Shown here in pieces: positions 50,974 to 61,742 of a stretch of DNA of 64,000 bases (position 1 is its first letter; each line of letters starts with the position of its first letter). A model generated the notes under the pieces. The model was not told the DNA's origin. It made no database searches and saw only the letters and a list, made by a program, of their open reading frames with translations. Source of the stretch: Stappia sp. GTDB lineage: Bacteria > Pseudomonadota > Alphaproteobacteria > Rhizobiales > Stappiaceae. A program made the translations under genes and the position numbers. Location of the stretch: assembly GCA_002722295.1 (NCBI GenBank), contig PBLF01000029.1, forward strand, positions 1 to 64,000. Reading direction: 5' to 3'.

Positions 50974-51734
50974 TGCGCATCCTTCTGACGAATGACGACG
51001 GCATTCATGCCGAGGGGTTTGCCGCGTTGGAAGCGATTGCGCGAGAGTTGTCCTCCGATGTCTGGGTGGTCGCGCCGGAGACCGACCAGTCCGGTGTCGC
51101 GCACTCCCTGACGCTGCACGATCCCTTGCGCCTGCGCGAGGTCGGCGAGCGTCGCTTTGCCGTGCGCGGCACGCCGACCGACTGTGTGATCATGGGCGTT
51201 CAGGAAGTGATGGGCGGTCGCCCGGACCTGATCCTGTCCGGCGTCAATCGCGGTCAGAACGCAGCCGACGACGTGACCTATTCCGGCACGATCGCCGCCG
51301 CCATGGAGGGCACGCTGATGGGCATACGTTCCATCGCGCTCTCCCAGGCCTATGGCTGGAAGACACGCGGCAAGCCGTCATACGAGACGGCTGTCGCCCA
51401 TGCGCCGGCGCTGATCGACAAGCTCATGAACTTCGCGTTTCCGCCGGATACGCTGCTGAACGTCAATTTCCCCGACCGTGCGCCGGATGCCGTGCAGGGC
51501 GTGCAGGTGGCCCGGCAGGGCAAGCGCACGCTTTCGGAACTCGCCGTCGACAAGCGGACCGACGGGCGCGGTGTGCCCTATTTCTGGGTCGGCTTCCGCA
51601 ACGAGGAGGAAACGCCGGCGGAGGAGTCGGATCTGGCGGCGCTCGCGGCCGGCTACATCTCGGTCACGCCGCTCAAGCTGGATCTGACGGCTACCGCGGT
51701 TCTCGGCGATCTTCGCCGGCTCCTCGACGAGTAA
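50973..51734 (+). CDS. surE: 5'/3'-nucleotidase SurE
   Basis: SurE is a metal-dependent nucleotidase linked to stationary-phase survival. The 253-residue product has the N-terminal metal site [15 protein letters not shown], the serine-containing [16 protein letters not shown], and [25 protein letters not shown]. The start overlaps the serS stop (TGATG). The order surE-pcm-nlpD downstream parallels E. coli. Confidence 0.97.
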   Translation: MRILLTNDDGIHAEGFAALEAIARELSSDVWVVAPETDQSGVAHSLTLHDPLRLREVGERRFAVRGTPTDCVIMGVQEVMGGRPDLILSGVNRGQNAADDVTYSGTIAAAMEGTLMGIRSIALSQAYGWKTRGKPSYETAVAHAPALIDKLMNFAFPPDTLLNVNFPDRAPDAVQGVQVARQGKRTLSELAVDKRTDGRGVPYFWVGFRNEEETPAEESDLAALAAGYISVTPLKLDLTATAVLGDLRRLLDE

Positions 51735-51795
51735 CCCGGCCATCCGGGGCAGGGTGTCCTGAAGCGGAAAAGCTGTTGCGGACAGGGAGGCGCGC

Positions 51796-52515
51796 GTGGG
51801 TGCGGATGAGGACAGGACTGAGGGCGGCCGGACCGGCAGGGCTCTTGCTCCGGCCGACGCGCAGGCCGCCATCGAGGCCGACCGCGAGGCAACGGCTGCA
51901 CTGATCCTCAAGCTCAGACAGTCGGGAATGCGCGACCAGCGCGTCCTTTCGGCTCTGGAGCGTGTTCCGCGTCGCCTGTTTCTTCCCGCCGCCTATCAGC
52001 GCCATGCGGGCGAGGATACGGCACTTCCCATCGAGTGCGGGCAGACCATCTCCCAGCCGAGCCTTGTCGCCAGGATGAGCGAGGCACTGGAACTCGCGCC
52101 GACCCACAAGGTGCTGGAGATCGGGACCGGCTCGGGATATCAGGCCGCCATCCTTGGCCTTCTCGCCGGCGAGGTTCACACGGTCGAGCGCTATCGCACG
52201 CTTGTCGATCTCGCGCGCGAGCGCCTTCACAGCCTCAAGATCACAACCGTTACCGTGCACCATGCGGATGGCCTCGAGGGGCTGGGTGAACATGCGCCCT
52301 ATGACCGCATCATCGTGACTGCGGCCGGCCCGGAAGTGCCTCAGGTTCTGGTTTCCCAACTGGCCGACAACGGCCTTCTCCTCATGCCGAGGGGAGAAAA
52401 GGGCTCGATTCAGGAACTTGTTCTCGTGCGCCGGCTCGGAGGGACGACGGACACCAGGATCCTTGCAAAAGTGCGGTTCGTGCCGCTTGTGGAAGGTGTC
52501 GCGGCGCGCCTGTGA
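51796..52515 (+). CDS. pcm: Protein-L-isoaspartate O-methyltransferase
   Basis: This SAM-dependent enzyme repairs isoaspartyl damage in aged proteins. The 239-residue product has the SAM-binding motif VLEIGTGSGYQAAILGLLAG, ALPIECGQTISQPSLVARM and the post-motif YDRIIVTAAGPEVP. An extra N-terminal segment of about 25 polar residues precedes the core. The GTG at 51796 is preceded by GGGAGG at six bases. Confidence 0.95.
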   Translation: MGADEDRTEGGRTGRALAPADAQAAIEADREATAALILKLRQSGMRDQRVLSALERVPRRLFLPAAYQRHAGEDTALPIECGQTISQPSLVARMSEALELAPTHKVLEIGTGSGYQAAILGLLAGEVHTVERYRTLVDLARERLHSLKITTVTVHHADGLEGLGEHAPYDRIIVTAAGPEVPQVLVSQLADNGLLLMPRGEKGSIQELVLVRRLGGTTDTRILAKVRFVPLVEGVAARL

Positions 52516-52642
52516 CATCGCATGTCGCTAGGGAAGAAGTTTCTTCCATGGCGTTTTGATGGCTGCGCTTAAGTCTTTATCAACGTTACCGGCATTTAAT
52601 CGGACCTAACGACGCAAGGTGTCTTTAAGTCCGAGTAGCGCC

Positions 52643-53971
52643 ATGTCCAAGCATCATTTCCGACCTTCCGCCCGACTGCTCGCGCAGACCGCGACGATTG
52701 TCCTCGTCGCTGCGCTCGCCGGTGCATGCAGCGGTGGTGTCGAGCGGTTCGATGACCCGATCTTCACTGGCAACACCGACAATCAGCGGGCGCTCCTGCA
52801 CGGAAAGCCGGCGGAACAGCCGGGCTTCGACGCTCTGGTTGCCGGTCCTGACCTCGATCGATCGGTGCAGCGGTCCGCACTTCCCCCAGCGACCGGCGGG
52901 AGCAATGCGACGACCACCGGCTCCATTCCCAATCGGCGTCCCGTCGCCACAGCGCCGACGAAACCCGTCACCCAGGCACGTTCCGTCACCCAGACGCGTC
53001 CTGTCGCGACGGTTCCGGCATCGAGCGTTGCTCCGGATACGGCGCCGCGCACGGTCCGGGGCTGGACCACTGCGGGGGGGACGCAGGTGTCCGCCCGCGC
53101 CGGTGATACGGTCAAGGGCATGTCGCGCAGGTATGGCATTCCGCCCTACGTGCTCGCCGATATCAACGGGGTGAGCGCCGATGCCACCTTCCCGGCGGGG
53201 CAGAGGGTGACGATCCCGACCTATGTGCACGGTGCCCCGAGCACGACGACGGCTGCGAGTCAGCCGGTTCGTCTGCCGCCGGCAGGCGGCTCGCCGAGTG
53301 TGACGGGCTCCATCCCGGTCGCCACCCGCGCGGTCGCGAATGCCCCGATCCCGCAACACAAGCCGGGCGCCCGGCCGCAGGTCGCGACGCTTCAGGTGCC
53401 GGCCTCGTCCGAACCGTCGCGCCAGGTGACCAGCGCGCATCCCAAGCGCAAGCCGGCCTTGTCGTCCGCGCGCAGCCAGCCGGTTGCCGAGCCGAAGGGC
53501 GCGACGGTCCAGAAGGCGGCCGTGCGTGAAGCGCCGGAGACGGCGCCGACGCGTCCGATCCAGGTGAAGGCCGAGCAGGGCGACCCCAATACCCGGCGGT
53601 TCCGCTGGCCCGCCAAGGGTCGGATCATCTCCGACTACGGTTCCAAGCCGGGTGGCTCGCGGAACGACGGCATCAATCTGGCGCTTCCCGAAGGCGCCGA
53701 CATCAAGGCCGTCGAGGATGGCACCGTGATCTACTCCGGCAATGAGCTGAAGGGGTACGGCAATCTGGTTCTGGTGCGCCACGATGACGGCTGGGTCTCG
53801 GCCTATGCCCATGCCAGCGAGCTTCTGGTCAAGCGGGGCGATCCGGTCCGGCGCGGCCAGACCATTGCCAAGGTGGGAGCGACCGGGTCGGTCACCCAGC
53901 CGCAGCTTCACTTCGAGCTGCGTCGCGGCAACAAGGCCGTTGACCCCATGAAATATCTCGCAAGTCTCTGA
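52643..53971 (+). CDS. nlpD: Lipoprotein with LysM and degenerate LytM domain (NlpD-like)
   Basis: A 442-residue envelope protein that likely activates cell-wall amidases rather than cutting the wall itself. An N-terminal lipobox LAGAC (lipidated Cys near residue 33) anchors it. A LysM domain (about 150-195, ARAGDTVKGMSRRYGIPPYVL) binds peptidoglycan. After a Pro/Ala/Thr-rich linker, an M23 fold lies at about 335-440, but the first zinc motif HxxxD reads NDGIN and the last HxH reads HFE, so zinc ligands are missing, as in NlpD/EnvC activators. It follows surE-pcm as in E. coli; rpoS does not follow. The ATG at 52643 is chosen over a GTG eight codons earlier. Confidence 0.88.
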   Translation: MSKHHFRPSARLLAQTATIVLVAALAGACSGGVERFDDPIFTGNTDNQRALLHGKPAEQPGFDALVAGPDLDRSVQRSALPPATGGSNATTTGSIPNRRPVATAPTKPVTQARSVTQTRPVATVPASSVAPDTAPRTVRGWTTAGGTQVSARAGDTVKGMSRRYGIPPYVLADINGVSADATFPAGQRVTIPTYVHGAPSTTTAASQPVRLPPAGGSPSVTGSIPVATRAVANAPIPQHKPGARPQVATLQVPASSEPSRQVTSAHPKRKPALSSARSQPVAEPKGATVQKAAVREAPETAPTRPIQVKAEQGDPNTRRFRWPAKGRIISDYGSKPGGSRNDGINLALPEGADIKAVEDGTVIYSGNELKGYGNLVLVRHDDGWVSAYAHASELLVKRGDPVRRGQTIAKVGATGSVTQPQLHFELRRGNKAVDPMKYLASL

Positions 53972-54000
53972 TTGCAGGGGCTGCGGAAGCAAGCGAGTCG

Positions 54001-54030
54001 CGGGCGCCTTCGGGCGCCCGTTGTCGTTTG
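54001..54030 (+). terminator. Terminator after the nlpD-like gene
   Basis: CGGGCGCC (54001-54008) and GGCGCCCG (54013-54020) form an 8-bp stem with a UUCG tetraloop, followed by TTGTCGTTTG. This ends the argS-to-nlpD transcription series before the tRNA genes. Confidence 0.78.
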
Positions 54031-54105
54031 GGGCGCTTTTCCACAGTCGTGGCCGCGGTTCGCCGCGGCTTTGATCGAAACGTCACATTCATCGCGGCGA
54101 GGCGC

Positions 54106-54134
54106 TTGACTTGTTTGGCGGCGCGCCGTACATC
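54106..54134 (+). promoter_or_regulatory. Candidate promoter of the tRNA-Asp pair
   Basis: TTGACT (54106-54111) preceded by C, a 17-bp spacer and TACATC (54129-54134). Transcription would start about 30 bases before the first tRNA. The -35 is strong, the -10 weak. Confidence 0.5.
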
Positions 54135-54172
54135 AGCGCCACTCCCGGCGGCCACAAGCCGCCCGAGGCCAA

Positions 54173-54249
54173 GCGGGTGTAGCTCAGTTGGTTAGAGTGC
54201 CGGCCTGTCACGCCGGAGGTCGCGGGTTCGAGCCCCGTCACTCGCGCCA
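54173..54249 (+). tRNA. tRNA-Asp (GTC), first copy
   Basis: A complete 77-nt cloverleaf: acceptor GCGGGTG/CACTCGC, D arm with AGCTCAGTTGGTTAGAG, anticodon stem CCGGC/GCCGG with loop CTGTCAC (anticodon GTC), T loop GGTTCGAGCC, discriminator G and encoded CCA. Confidence 0.97.
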
Positions 54250-54308
54250 CTTGCCTCGGAAAATGGGATCTGCCGGACGGCCTGGAGCCGTCGGCACGGA
54301 TGAGGCGA

Positions 54309-54385
54309 GCGGGTGTAGCTCAGTTGGTTAGAGTGCCGGCCTGTCACGCCGGAGGTCGCGGGTTCGAGCCCCGTCACTCGCGCCA
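54309..54385 (+). tRNA. tRNA-Asp (GTC), second copy
   Basis: Identical over all 77 nt to the copy at 54173, separated by 59 bp of different sequence. A recent tandem duplication, presumably co-transcribed. Confidence 0.97.
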
Positions 54386-54562
54386 CTCGCCTCAGTTCCC
54401 TTTCTTCTCCTGAATGCCAATCAAGACTGACGCTCCCGGGTGCGAGGCTCGGGTTTTCCTGTTTGCGCGCCGGTCACACGCGTGCCCCATTCCAGAGGCA
54501 GTTGCGTGAACCTCGTGCCGTGTGGCGCGACGCAGACGGCAGGCGGGGAGGAGGTTGCGTCG

Positions 54563-55411
54563 ATGACTGAAGCTGTTCGAGGGGCTGCCAGGGCCTGGCG
54601 CCCGCGCGTGTGGCCTCTTCTTGCCGTGTGCGCATTGATATTCGCCCCGTTGCGGGCCGAGGCCGATTGCCTTCTGGTTGCCGATGCCGCCGATGGTCGT
54701 GTCCTGCTCGAGACGGGAACATGCGATGAACGTGTGACGCCGGCTTCAACCTTCAAGCTCGCGCTGGCCGCAATCGCCTTTGATGCCGGGGTCCTGAAGG
54801 GCGCGCACGATCCCATGATGACATATCGCGAGGGCGAGATCGCCTGGGGCGGCGACAAGTGGCGCGGAGACATCGATCCGGAAGCGTGGCTGGAGCGTTC
54901 CGTCGTCTGGTATTCGCAGCGGCTTGTCCGCGCCCTCACGCCGGAGCGTGTTTCCCGGACCCTTCGAGCGCTCGGCTACGGAAACGCGGACCTTTCCGGT
55001 GATCCGGACGCGGGGAGGGGACCGGAGTGGTCGTGGATCGCGTCGTCCCTGAAGATCAGCGCAAGCGAGCAGATGGCCTTTCTGCGGGAGCTGGACGCGG
55101 GAACGCTCGATCTCGATCCCGCGGCGATGTCGCAGGCGCTTGCGCTGCTGCCCGCCTATGACGGTGGAGAGGGCTGGCGCGTGAAGGCCAAGACCGGCGG
55201 CGCCTTCCGTCTGCGGCCGGACGGCGGCGTCGACCGCAGTCGCGGGTGGGGCTGGTTCGTCGGACGAGCGGAGAAGGGGGCTGAGCGCCTGCTGTTCGTG
55301 CGCCAGGTGATCGAGACGAACGGGGCCAGGGGATCGCCCGGGCGCCGTGTGCGTGACGATGTTCTGGCAAGGTGGCCTGTGATCGCGCGCGAAGCACTCG
55401 CAGCCAGGTGA
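54563..55411 (+). CDS. Class D beta-lactamase
   Basis: A 282-residue secreted serine beta-lactamase of the OXA type. A signal peptide (about residues 10-38, WPLLAVCALIFAPLRAEA) is followed by the active-site motif ASTFK with S62 and K65, then SVVWYSQRL (the SxV motif), and KAKTGGAF with K210 (KTG box). These three class D motifs are complete, so hydrolysis of beta-lactams is expected; the spectrum cannot be read from sequence. The ATG at 54563 lies eight bases after GGGGAGGAGG; the frame is open 41 codons upstream. No regulator gene is adjacent and no mobile element is near, so it appears chromosomal and intrinsic. Confidence 0.9.
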   Translation: MTEAVRGAARAWRPRVWPLLAVCALIFAPLRAEADCLLVADAADGRVLLETGTCDERVTPASTFKLALAAIAFDAGVLKGAHDPMMTYREGEIAWGGDKWRGDIDPEAWLERSVVWYSQRLVRALTPERVSRTLRALGYGNADLSGDPDAGRGPEWSWIASSLKISASEQMAFLRELDAGTLDLDPAAMSQALALLPAYDGGEGWRVKAKTGGAFRLRPDGGVDRSRGWGWFVGRAEKGAERLLFVRQVIETNGARGSPGRRVRDDVLARWPVIAREALAAR

Positions 55412-55903
55412 GGCGATTCCCTGATGGCGAGGGCGTGCACTGAATCGGCGCCGACCGATCCTGCCGCGTGACCTTGTCCGCTGTCCCGTTTCGACATCCG
55501 AATTCGCGCGAGTGCGAACAAGCGTCGCAGCCTCTTTCGGGGCCGGCCGGGCGAGGTAACCGGGAGCGTTGGCGGATAGCTGCCGCCGGGACGCGGCGGC
55601 ACCCTGTCAAAGTCGAATTATGAGCCAAAAACTCAGGTTTTTGGCGTGTGAAACCATTGAGGTCTTTGCACGACCGTCGGGCTTGCGTTGCAGTGTGGCG
55701 TGGGCTAAGCGTGCGCGGTATGGGCATTCGGTGACGCCGTCCTCTCACGTGACGTCGCCGATTTCGCCGGGTTCCGGATCGCCATCGGCCGATCCTCTCC
55801 AGACGGGGCAGGGCCGGGACGTTTCAAGTGATCTGACCGGCGTTTCGCGTCAGGGCGCCGGATCTTCCGGCCGCCGGACGTCGGCGCAAGGATACGATTG
55901 GAC
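55412..55903 (+). promoter_or_regulatory. 492-bp leader region of the nuo operon
   Basis: No gene is supported. The clearest element is a perfect inverted repeat GCCAAAAAC-tcag-GTTTTTGGC at 55624-55645. It could terminate the beta-lactamase transcript or bind a regulator. A TTGCGT/TAAGCG pair with a 17-bp spacer downstream of it is a weak promoter candidate. Confidence 0.45.
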
Positions 55904-56269
55904 ATGGAAGAGCTGCTCAGGGACTACGTGCCGATCATCGTCTTTATCGGTGTATCGCTGGTCATCGGTCTGGCGCTTTTGATCTCGCCTTTCCTGGTCG
56001 CCTATCAGAACCCCGATTCGGAGAAGCTCTCGGCCTACGAGTGCGGCTTCAATGCGTTCGACGACGCTCGCATGAAGTTCGACATCCGCTTCTATCTCGT
56101 GGCGCTGCTGTTTATCATCTTCGACCTTGAGGTTGCGTTCCTGTTCCCGTGGGCGGTGAGCTTCGGCGACCTTGGCTGGTTCGGCTTCTGGTCGATGATG
56201 GTGTTCCTCGGCGTGCTCACCATCGGCTTCATCTACGAATGGAAGAAGGGAGCACTGGAATGGGATTGA
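55904..56269 (+). CDS. nuoA: NADH-quinone oxidoreductase subunit A
   Basis: Complex I membrane subunit with three helices. The 121-residue product has the conserved loop [26 protein letters not shown] and [18 protein letters not shown] with the buried Glu/Asp. The ATG at 55904 is chosen; a TTG two codons upstream has a better-spaced AAGGA. It overlaps nuoB by 10 bases. Confidence 0.97.
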   Translation: MEELLRDYVPIIVFIGVSLVIGLALLISPFLVAYQNPDSEKLSAYECGFNAFDDARMKFDIRFYLVALLFIIFDLEVAFLFPWAVSFGDLGWFGFWSMMVFLGVLTIGFIYEWKKGALEWD

Positions 56270-56838
56270 CCTCGAGCGAGCCGCTCGTCGCCCAGGCTCC
56301 GAAGGGCATTCTGGATCCCGCCACCGGCAAGCCGGTCGGCTCGAACGATCCGTTCTTCATGGAGCTCAACGATGAGCTCTCCGACAAGGGCTTCGTCATT
56401 ACGGCGGCCGACAATCTGATCCAGTGGGCGCGCACCGGCTCGCTCATGTGGATGACCTTCGGTCTCGCGTGCTGCGCGGTCGAGATGATGCAGATGTCGA
56501 TGCCGCGTTATGACGCCGAGCGCTTCGGCTTCGCGCCGCGCGCCTCTCCGCGCCAGTCGGACGTGATGATCGTTGCGGGCACGCTGACCAACAAGATGGC
56601 CCCGGCGCTTCGCAAGGTCTACGACCAGATGCCGGAGCCGCGCTATGTGATCTCCATGGGATCCTGCGCGAATGGCGGCGGCTACTACCACTATTCCTAT
56701 TCGGTGGTTCGCGGCTGTGATCGCGTGGTGCCGGTCGATATCTACGTTCCCGGATGTCCTCCGACGGCGGAGGCGCTTCTGTACGGCGTCTTGATGCTGC
56801 AGAAGAAGATCCGGCGCGTGGGCACGATCGAGCGCTGA
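56260..56838 (+). CDS. nuoB: NADH-quinone oxidoreductase subunit B
   Basis: Carries the terminal [4Fe-4S] cluster N2 next to the quinone site. The 192-residue product has the tandem cysteines in [11 protein letters not shown], further ligands in [11 protein letters not shown] and [14 protein letters not shown]. The ATG at 56260 lies inside the end of nuoA. Confidence 0.97.
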   Translation: MGLTSSEPLVAQAPKGILDPATGKPVGSNDPFFMELNDELSDKGFVITAADNLIQWARTGSLMWMTFGLACCAVEMMQMSMPRYDAERFGFAPRASPRQSDVMIVAGTLTNKMAPALRKVYDQMPEPRYVISMGSCANGGGYYHYSYSVVRGCDRVVPVDIYVPGCPPTAEALLYGVLMLQKKIRRVGTIER

Positions 56839-56917
56839 GGCAGGCAAACAGGACAGGGAAGGGCGTCCATGCGGGATGCCCGCCTGAAACGGATCGGTGT
56901 CAGGACGGATCGGTGTG

Positions 56918-57517
56918 ATGGACGAAACGCTCGCTGAACTTGGCGAACACATCAAGGCGGCGCTTGGCGACGCGGTCGAGGACTGCACGGTCGCCTTCGG
57001 CGAGCTGACGGTCGTGGCGCGTGCCTCCGACATCGTTCAGGTCGTCCGCTTCCTGCGGGATGATTCGAGCTGCCAGTTCGTCAATCTGACGGACCTGTGT
57101 GGTGTTGACTGGCCCGAGCGCGATCAACGCTTCGACGTCGTCTATCACTTCCTGTCCCCAAAGCAGAACCTGCGCATTCGCGTGAAGGTCGCGACCGACG
57201 AGGACACGCCCGTTCCCTCGATCATCGACGTCTTCGCCGGTGCGGAGTGGTTCGAGCGTGAGACCTACGACATGTACGGCGTGCTCTTCACCGGACACCC
57301 GGACCTGCGTCGCATTCTCACCGACTACGGCTTTGACGGCCATCCGCTGCGCAAGGACTTCCCGCTGACCGGCTATGTCGAGGTTCGCTACGACGACGAG
57401 AAGAAGCGGGTGGTCTACGAGCCTGTGCGGCTGAACCAGGAGTTCCGCGACTTCGACTTCATGTCTCCGTGGGAGGGTGCCGAATACATCCTGCCCGGCG
57501 ACGAGAAGGCAAGCTGA
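56918..57517 (+). CDS. nuoC: NADH-quinone oxidoreductase subunit C
   Basis: The 30-kDa-type peripheral arm subunit, 199 residues, separate from nuoD as usual in alphaproteobacteria. The family signature [38 protein letters not shown] is complete. It follows nuoB by 79 bp and precedes the GFA-family gene by 11 bp. Confidence 0.97.
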   Translation: MDETLAELGEHIKAALGDAVEDCTVAFGELTVVARASDIVQVVRFLRDDSSCQFVNLTDLCGVDWPERDQRFDVVYHFLSPKQNLRIRVKVATDEDTPVPSIIDVFAGAEWFERETYDMYGVLFTGHPDLRRILTDYGFDGHPLRKDFPLTGYVEVRYDDEKKRVVYEPVRLNQEFRDFDFMSPWEGAEYILPGDEKAS

Positions 57518-57528
57518 GGGTCGGGGTG

Positions 57529-57963
57529 ATGGTGGAACGGCTTAGCGGCGGCTGTCTGTGCGGAAAGGTCCGGTTCTCGGCCGCTCCCGCCGCACGTGAC
57601 ATGGGCGTCTGCCATTGCTCCATGTGCCGGCGCTGGAGCGGCGGTGCGTTCATGGCGGTCGATTGTGGTGACACGGTCGAGTTCGCCGAAGGCGCCGAGC
57701 CCGGTGTCTATGTGTCGTCTGACTACGGTGAGCGTGTCTTCTGTGCCCAGTGCGGCAGTTCGCTCATGTGGCGGATGCGCGACGGGTCGCACGCGAGCGT
57801 GTCGGCCCAGGCATTCGACGCCCCCGAGGTGTTCGCGCTGACGACGGAAATTTTCGTGGACGAGCAGCCCTCCGGCTACGCGTTCGCCAATTCGACCCGG
57901 AAAATGACCGGCGCGGAAGTGTTTGCTCTCTACGCGCCCAATCAGGAACCTCAACATGGCTGA
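57529..57963 (+). CDS. GFA/CENP-V family zinc protein inside the nuo operon
   Basis: A 144-residue cytoplasmic protein of the glutathione-dependent formaldehyde-activating (GFA) fold. Zinc ligands are visible in [21 protein letters not shown] and [10 protein letters not shown], and a typical C-terminal part includes [11 protein letters not shown]. Family members often have unknown substrates, and true formaldehyde activity is doubtful for most. It starts 11 bp after nuoC and overlaps nuoD by 8 bases, so it is co-transcribed with complex I. It is not a recognised complex I subunit. Confidence 0.88.
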   Translation: MVERLSGGCLCGKVRFSAAPAARDMGVCHCSMCRRWSGGAFMAVDCGDTVEFAEGAEPGVYVSSDYGERVFCAQCGSSLMWRMRDGSHASVSAQAFDAPEVFALTTEIFVDEQPSGYAFANSTRKMTGAEVFALYAPNQEPQHG

Positions 57964-59140
57964 GGCCCAGGTCCGCAACTTCAACATCAACTTCGGTCCG
58001 CAGCATCCGGCGGCTCACGGCGTTCTGCGCCTTGTGCTGGAGCTCGATGGCGAGGTGGTGACCCGTGTCGATCCGCACATCGGCCTGCTGCATCGCGGCA
58101 CCGAGAAGCTGATCGAGCACAAGACCTACCTTCAGGCGGTGCCCTATTTCGATCGGCTCGATTACGTCGCGCCGATGAACCAGGAACACGCCTTTGCGCT
58201 GGCGGTCGAGCGGATGCTCGATATCGAGGTGCCCAAGCGCGGTCAGTTGATCCGCGTTCTCTATTCCGAGATCGGGCGCATCCTGTCGCATCTGCTCAAC
58301 GTGACCACGCAGGCCATGGACGTCGGCGCCCTTACGCCGCCCCTGTGGGGGTTCGAGCCCCGCGAGGAGCTGATGGTGTTCTACGAGCGGGCCTGTGGCG
58401 CGCGCATGCATGCCGCCTTCGTGCGGCCGGGCGGCGTGCACCAGGACCTGCCGGGCGAGTTGCTCGACGACATCTGGGACTTCTGCGACCCCTTCCTCAA
58501 GACTCTCGACGACATCGAGGGGCTTCTCACCGACAACCGCATTTTCAAGCAGCGTAACGTCGATATCGGCGTGGTGTCGCTTGAGGATGCCTGGGCACGC
58601 GGGTTCTCCGGCGTGATGGTGCGCGGTTCGGGTGCCGCCTGGGATCTGCGCAAGTCGCAGCCCTACGAATGCTATTCGGAGCTCGATTTCGACATTCCGA
58701 TCGGCAAGAACGGCGACTGCTACGACCGCTATCTCATCCGCATGGAAGAGATGCGCCAGTCGGTGCGCCTCATGAAGCAGTGCCTCGAGAAGCTCACCGT
58801 CGAGCGCGGGCCGGTGTCGTCCGCGGACGGCAAGGTGGTGCCGCCGAAGCGTGGCGAGATGAAGCGCTCGATGGAAGCGCTCATCCACCACTTCAAGCTC
58901 TACACCGAGGGCTATCACGTGCCCGCCGGCGAGGTGTATGCGGCCGTCGAGGCGCCGAAGGGCGAGTTCGGCGTCTATCTCGTCGCCGACGGGACCAACA
59001 AGCCCTATCGCTGCAAGATCAAGGCCCCGGGCTTCGCGCATCTGCAGGCGATGGATTTCCTGTGCCAGGGGCACATGCTGGCGGACGTGTCGGCTGTCCT
59101 TGGATCCCTTGATATCGTGTTCGGAGAGGTTGACCGGTAA
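57956..59140 (+). CDS. nuoD: NADH-quinone oxidoreductase subunit D
   Basis: The 49-kDa-type subunit forming the quinone pocket with NuoB. The 394-residue product has [22 protein letters not shown] with the quinone-site His, [14 protein letters not shown] and [16 protein letters not shown]. The start lies within the end of the GFA gene, with AGGAAC upstream. Its TAA overlaps the nuoE ATG (TAATG). Confidence 0.98.
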   Translation: MAEAQVRNFNINFGPQHPAAHGVLRLVLELDGEVVTRVDPHIGLLHRGTEKLIEHKTYLQAVPYFDRLDYVAPMNQEHAFALAVERMLDIEVPKRGQLIRVLYSEIGRILSHLLNVTTQAMDVGALTPPLWGFEPREELMVFYERACGARMHAAFVRPGGVHQDLPGELLDDIWDFCDPFLKTLDDIEGLLTDNRIFKQRNVDIGVVSLEDAWARGFSGVMVRGSGAAWDLRKSQPYECYSELDFDIPIGKNGDCYDRYLIRMEEMRQSVRLMKQCLEKLTVERGPVSSADGKVVPPKRGEMKRSMEALIHHFKLYTEGYHVPAGEVYAAVEAPKGEFGVYLVADGTNKPYRCKIKAPGFAHLQAMDFLCQGHMLADVSAVLGSLDIVFGEVDR

Positions 59141-60333
59141 TGGCCGTACGTCGCCTTCACCATGAGCAGCCCGAAAGCTTCGCGTTCACGCCGGACAACC
59201 AGGCGTGGGCGGAGAAGGTCATCGGGCGCTATCCGGAGGGCCGTCAGGCCTCGGCGGTGATCCCGCTTCTTTGGCGGGCGCAGGAGCAGCACAACGGCTG
59301 GCTTCCCGAGCCTGCGATCCGCTGCGTGGCGGACATGCTGTCCATGCCGCACATTCGCGTGCTGGAAGTCGCGACCTTCTACACCATGTTCCAGCTTCAG
59401 CCGGTTGGCCGCAAGGCGCACATCCAGGTGTGCGGCACGACGCCCTGCCAGCTTCGCGGCGCCGAGGATCTGGTGGCGGTGTGCAAGCGCAGGATCGCCG
59501 AGCACGCCCATGAAGTGTCCGAGGACGGCGATTTCTCGTGGGAGGAGGTCGAGTGCCTCGGTGCCTGCGTCAACGCGCCGATGATCCAGATCTTCAAGGA
59601 CACCTACGAGGATCTGACTCCGGAAGGCCTCGAGGGCCTGATCGACGATATCTCGGCCGGTCGCGAGGTGACGCCCGGCCCGCAGAACGGGCGCCGTTTC
59701 GGCATGCCCCTGTCGGGCCAGACATCGCTCGGCGACATCAAGGATACGACCGAGGGGCACCTGCCGGCCGCGCATGTGATCGATGGCGCCGAGAAGGCGT
59801 CGCACGCCTTTGCCGGCGGTCACATCAACGCGGGCGGTTCCGATTTCAACGGTGTCCCGGGCAAGGCGCCGGGAGCGGCGAAGACCTCGTCGGCGAAGAA
59901 GGCCGATGACATCGGTACCGACGCGCAGAAGGCCGTGCCGGCGGCAAAGCCCGCCGCAAGGAAGGCCGAGGCGCCCGCGAAGTCCGAGCCGAAGAAACCT
60001 GCCGCCCAGACGAGCCTCGATCTCGACGAGGATACCGGCACGGAGCCGGAGCTTCTGAAGGGCGCGCGCGAAGGCAAGGCGGACGATCTGAAGCGTATCA
60101 AGGGCGTCGGACCGAAGATCGAGGGCATCCTCAACGAGATCGGCGTCTATCACTTCGACCAGATCGCGGGATGGACCGAGGAGAACAAGGCCTGGGTCGA
60201 GACCCGGCTGAAGTTCAAGGGCCGCATCGACCGCGAGGACTGGATCGCCCAGGCGAAGGTTCTGGCATCGGGCGGCGAGACCGAGTTCTCGCAGCGTGTC
60301 GACACCGGCGACGTGCCGACGAGCAAGGCGTAA
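59140..60333 (+). CDS. nuoE: NADH-quinone oxidoreductase subunit E with long C-terminal extension
   Basis: The [2Fe-2S] subunit of the NADH-dehydrogenase module. Residues about 1-175 are the canonical 24-kDa fold, with cluster cysteines in [10 protein letters not shown] and CLGACVNAP. Beyond that are about 220 extra residues: a Lys/Ala/Pro-rich linker and a terminal domain (about 310-390) with helix-hairpin-helix character ([20 protein letters not shown], then [13 protein letters not shown]). Similar extensions exist in some alphaproteobacterial NuoE proteins; the role is unknown. Confidence 0.95.
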   Translation: MAVRRLHHEQPESFAFTPDNQAWAEKVIGRYPEGRQASAVIPLLWRAQEQHNGWLPEPAIRCVADMLSMPHIRVLEVATFYTMFQLQPVGRKAHIQVCGTTPCQLRGAEDLVAVCKRRIAEHAHEVSEDGDFSWEEVECLGACVNAPMIQIFKDTYEDLTPEGLEGLIDDISAGREVTPGPQNGRRFGMPLSGQTSLGDIKDTTEGHLPAAHVIDGAEKASHAFAGGHINAGGSDFNGVPGKAPGAAKTSSAKKADDIGTDAQKAVPAAKPAARKAEAPAKSEPKKPAAQTSLDLDEDTGTEPELLKGAREGKADDLKRIKGVGPKIEGILNEIGVYHFDQIAGWTEENKAWVETRLKFKGRIDREDWIAQAKVLASGGETEFSQRVDTGDVPTSKA

Positions 60334-60348
60334 GGAGCGGAGAGCGGT

Positions 60349-61656
<1,308 letters not shown>

Positions 61657-61742
61657 GGCTTTCGGCGGCAGCGGTCGCCGACTGGAACTGATTTTTCAGG
61701 CGTGCAGGGCGCGCCGGATGCAAGCCGTGAGGGCAGCAAGGC

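Noticed and set aside
54192..54386. 64-codon minus-strand frame through the tRNA genes
   Set aside because: The peptide with TGLEPATSGVTGRHSNQ is the familiar spurious translation of tRNA genes read antisense.
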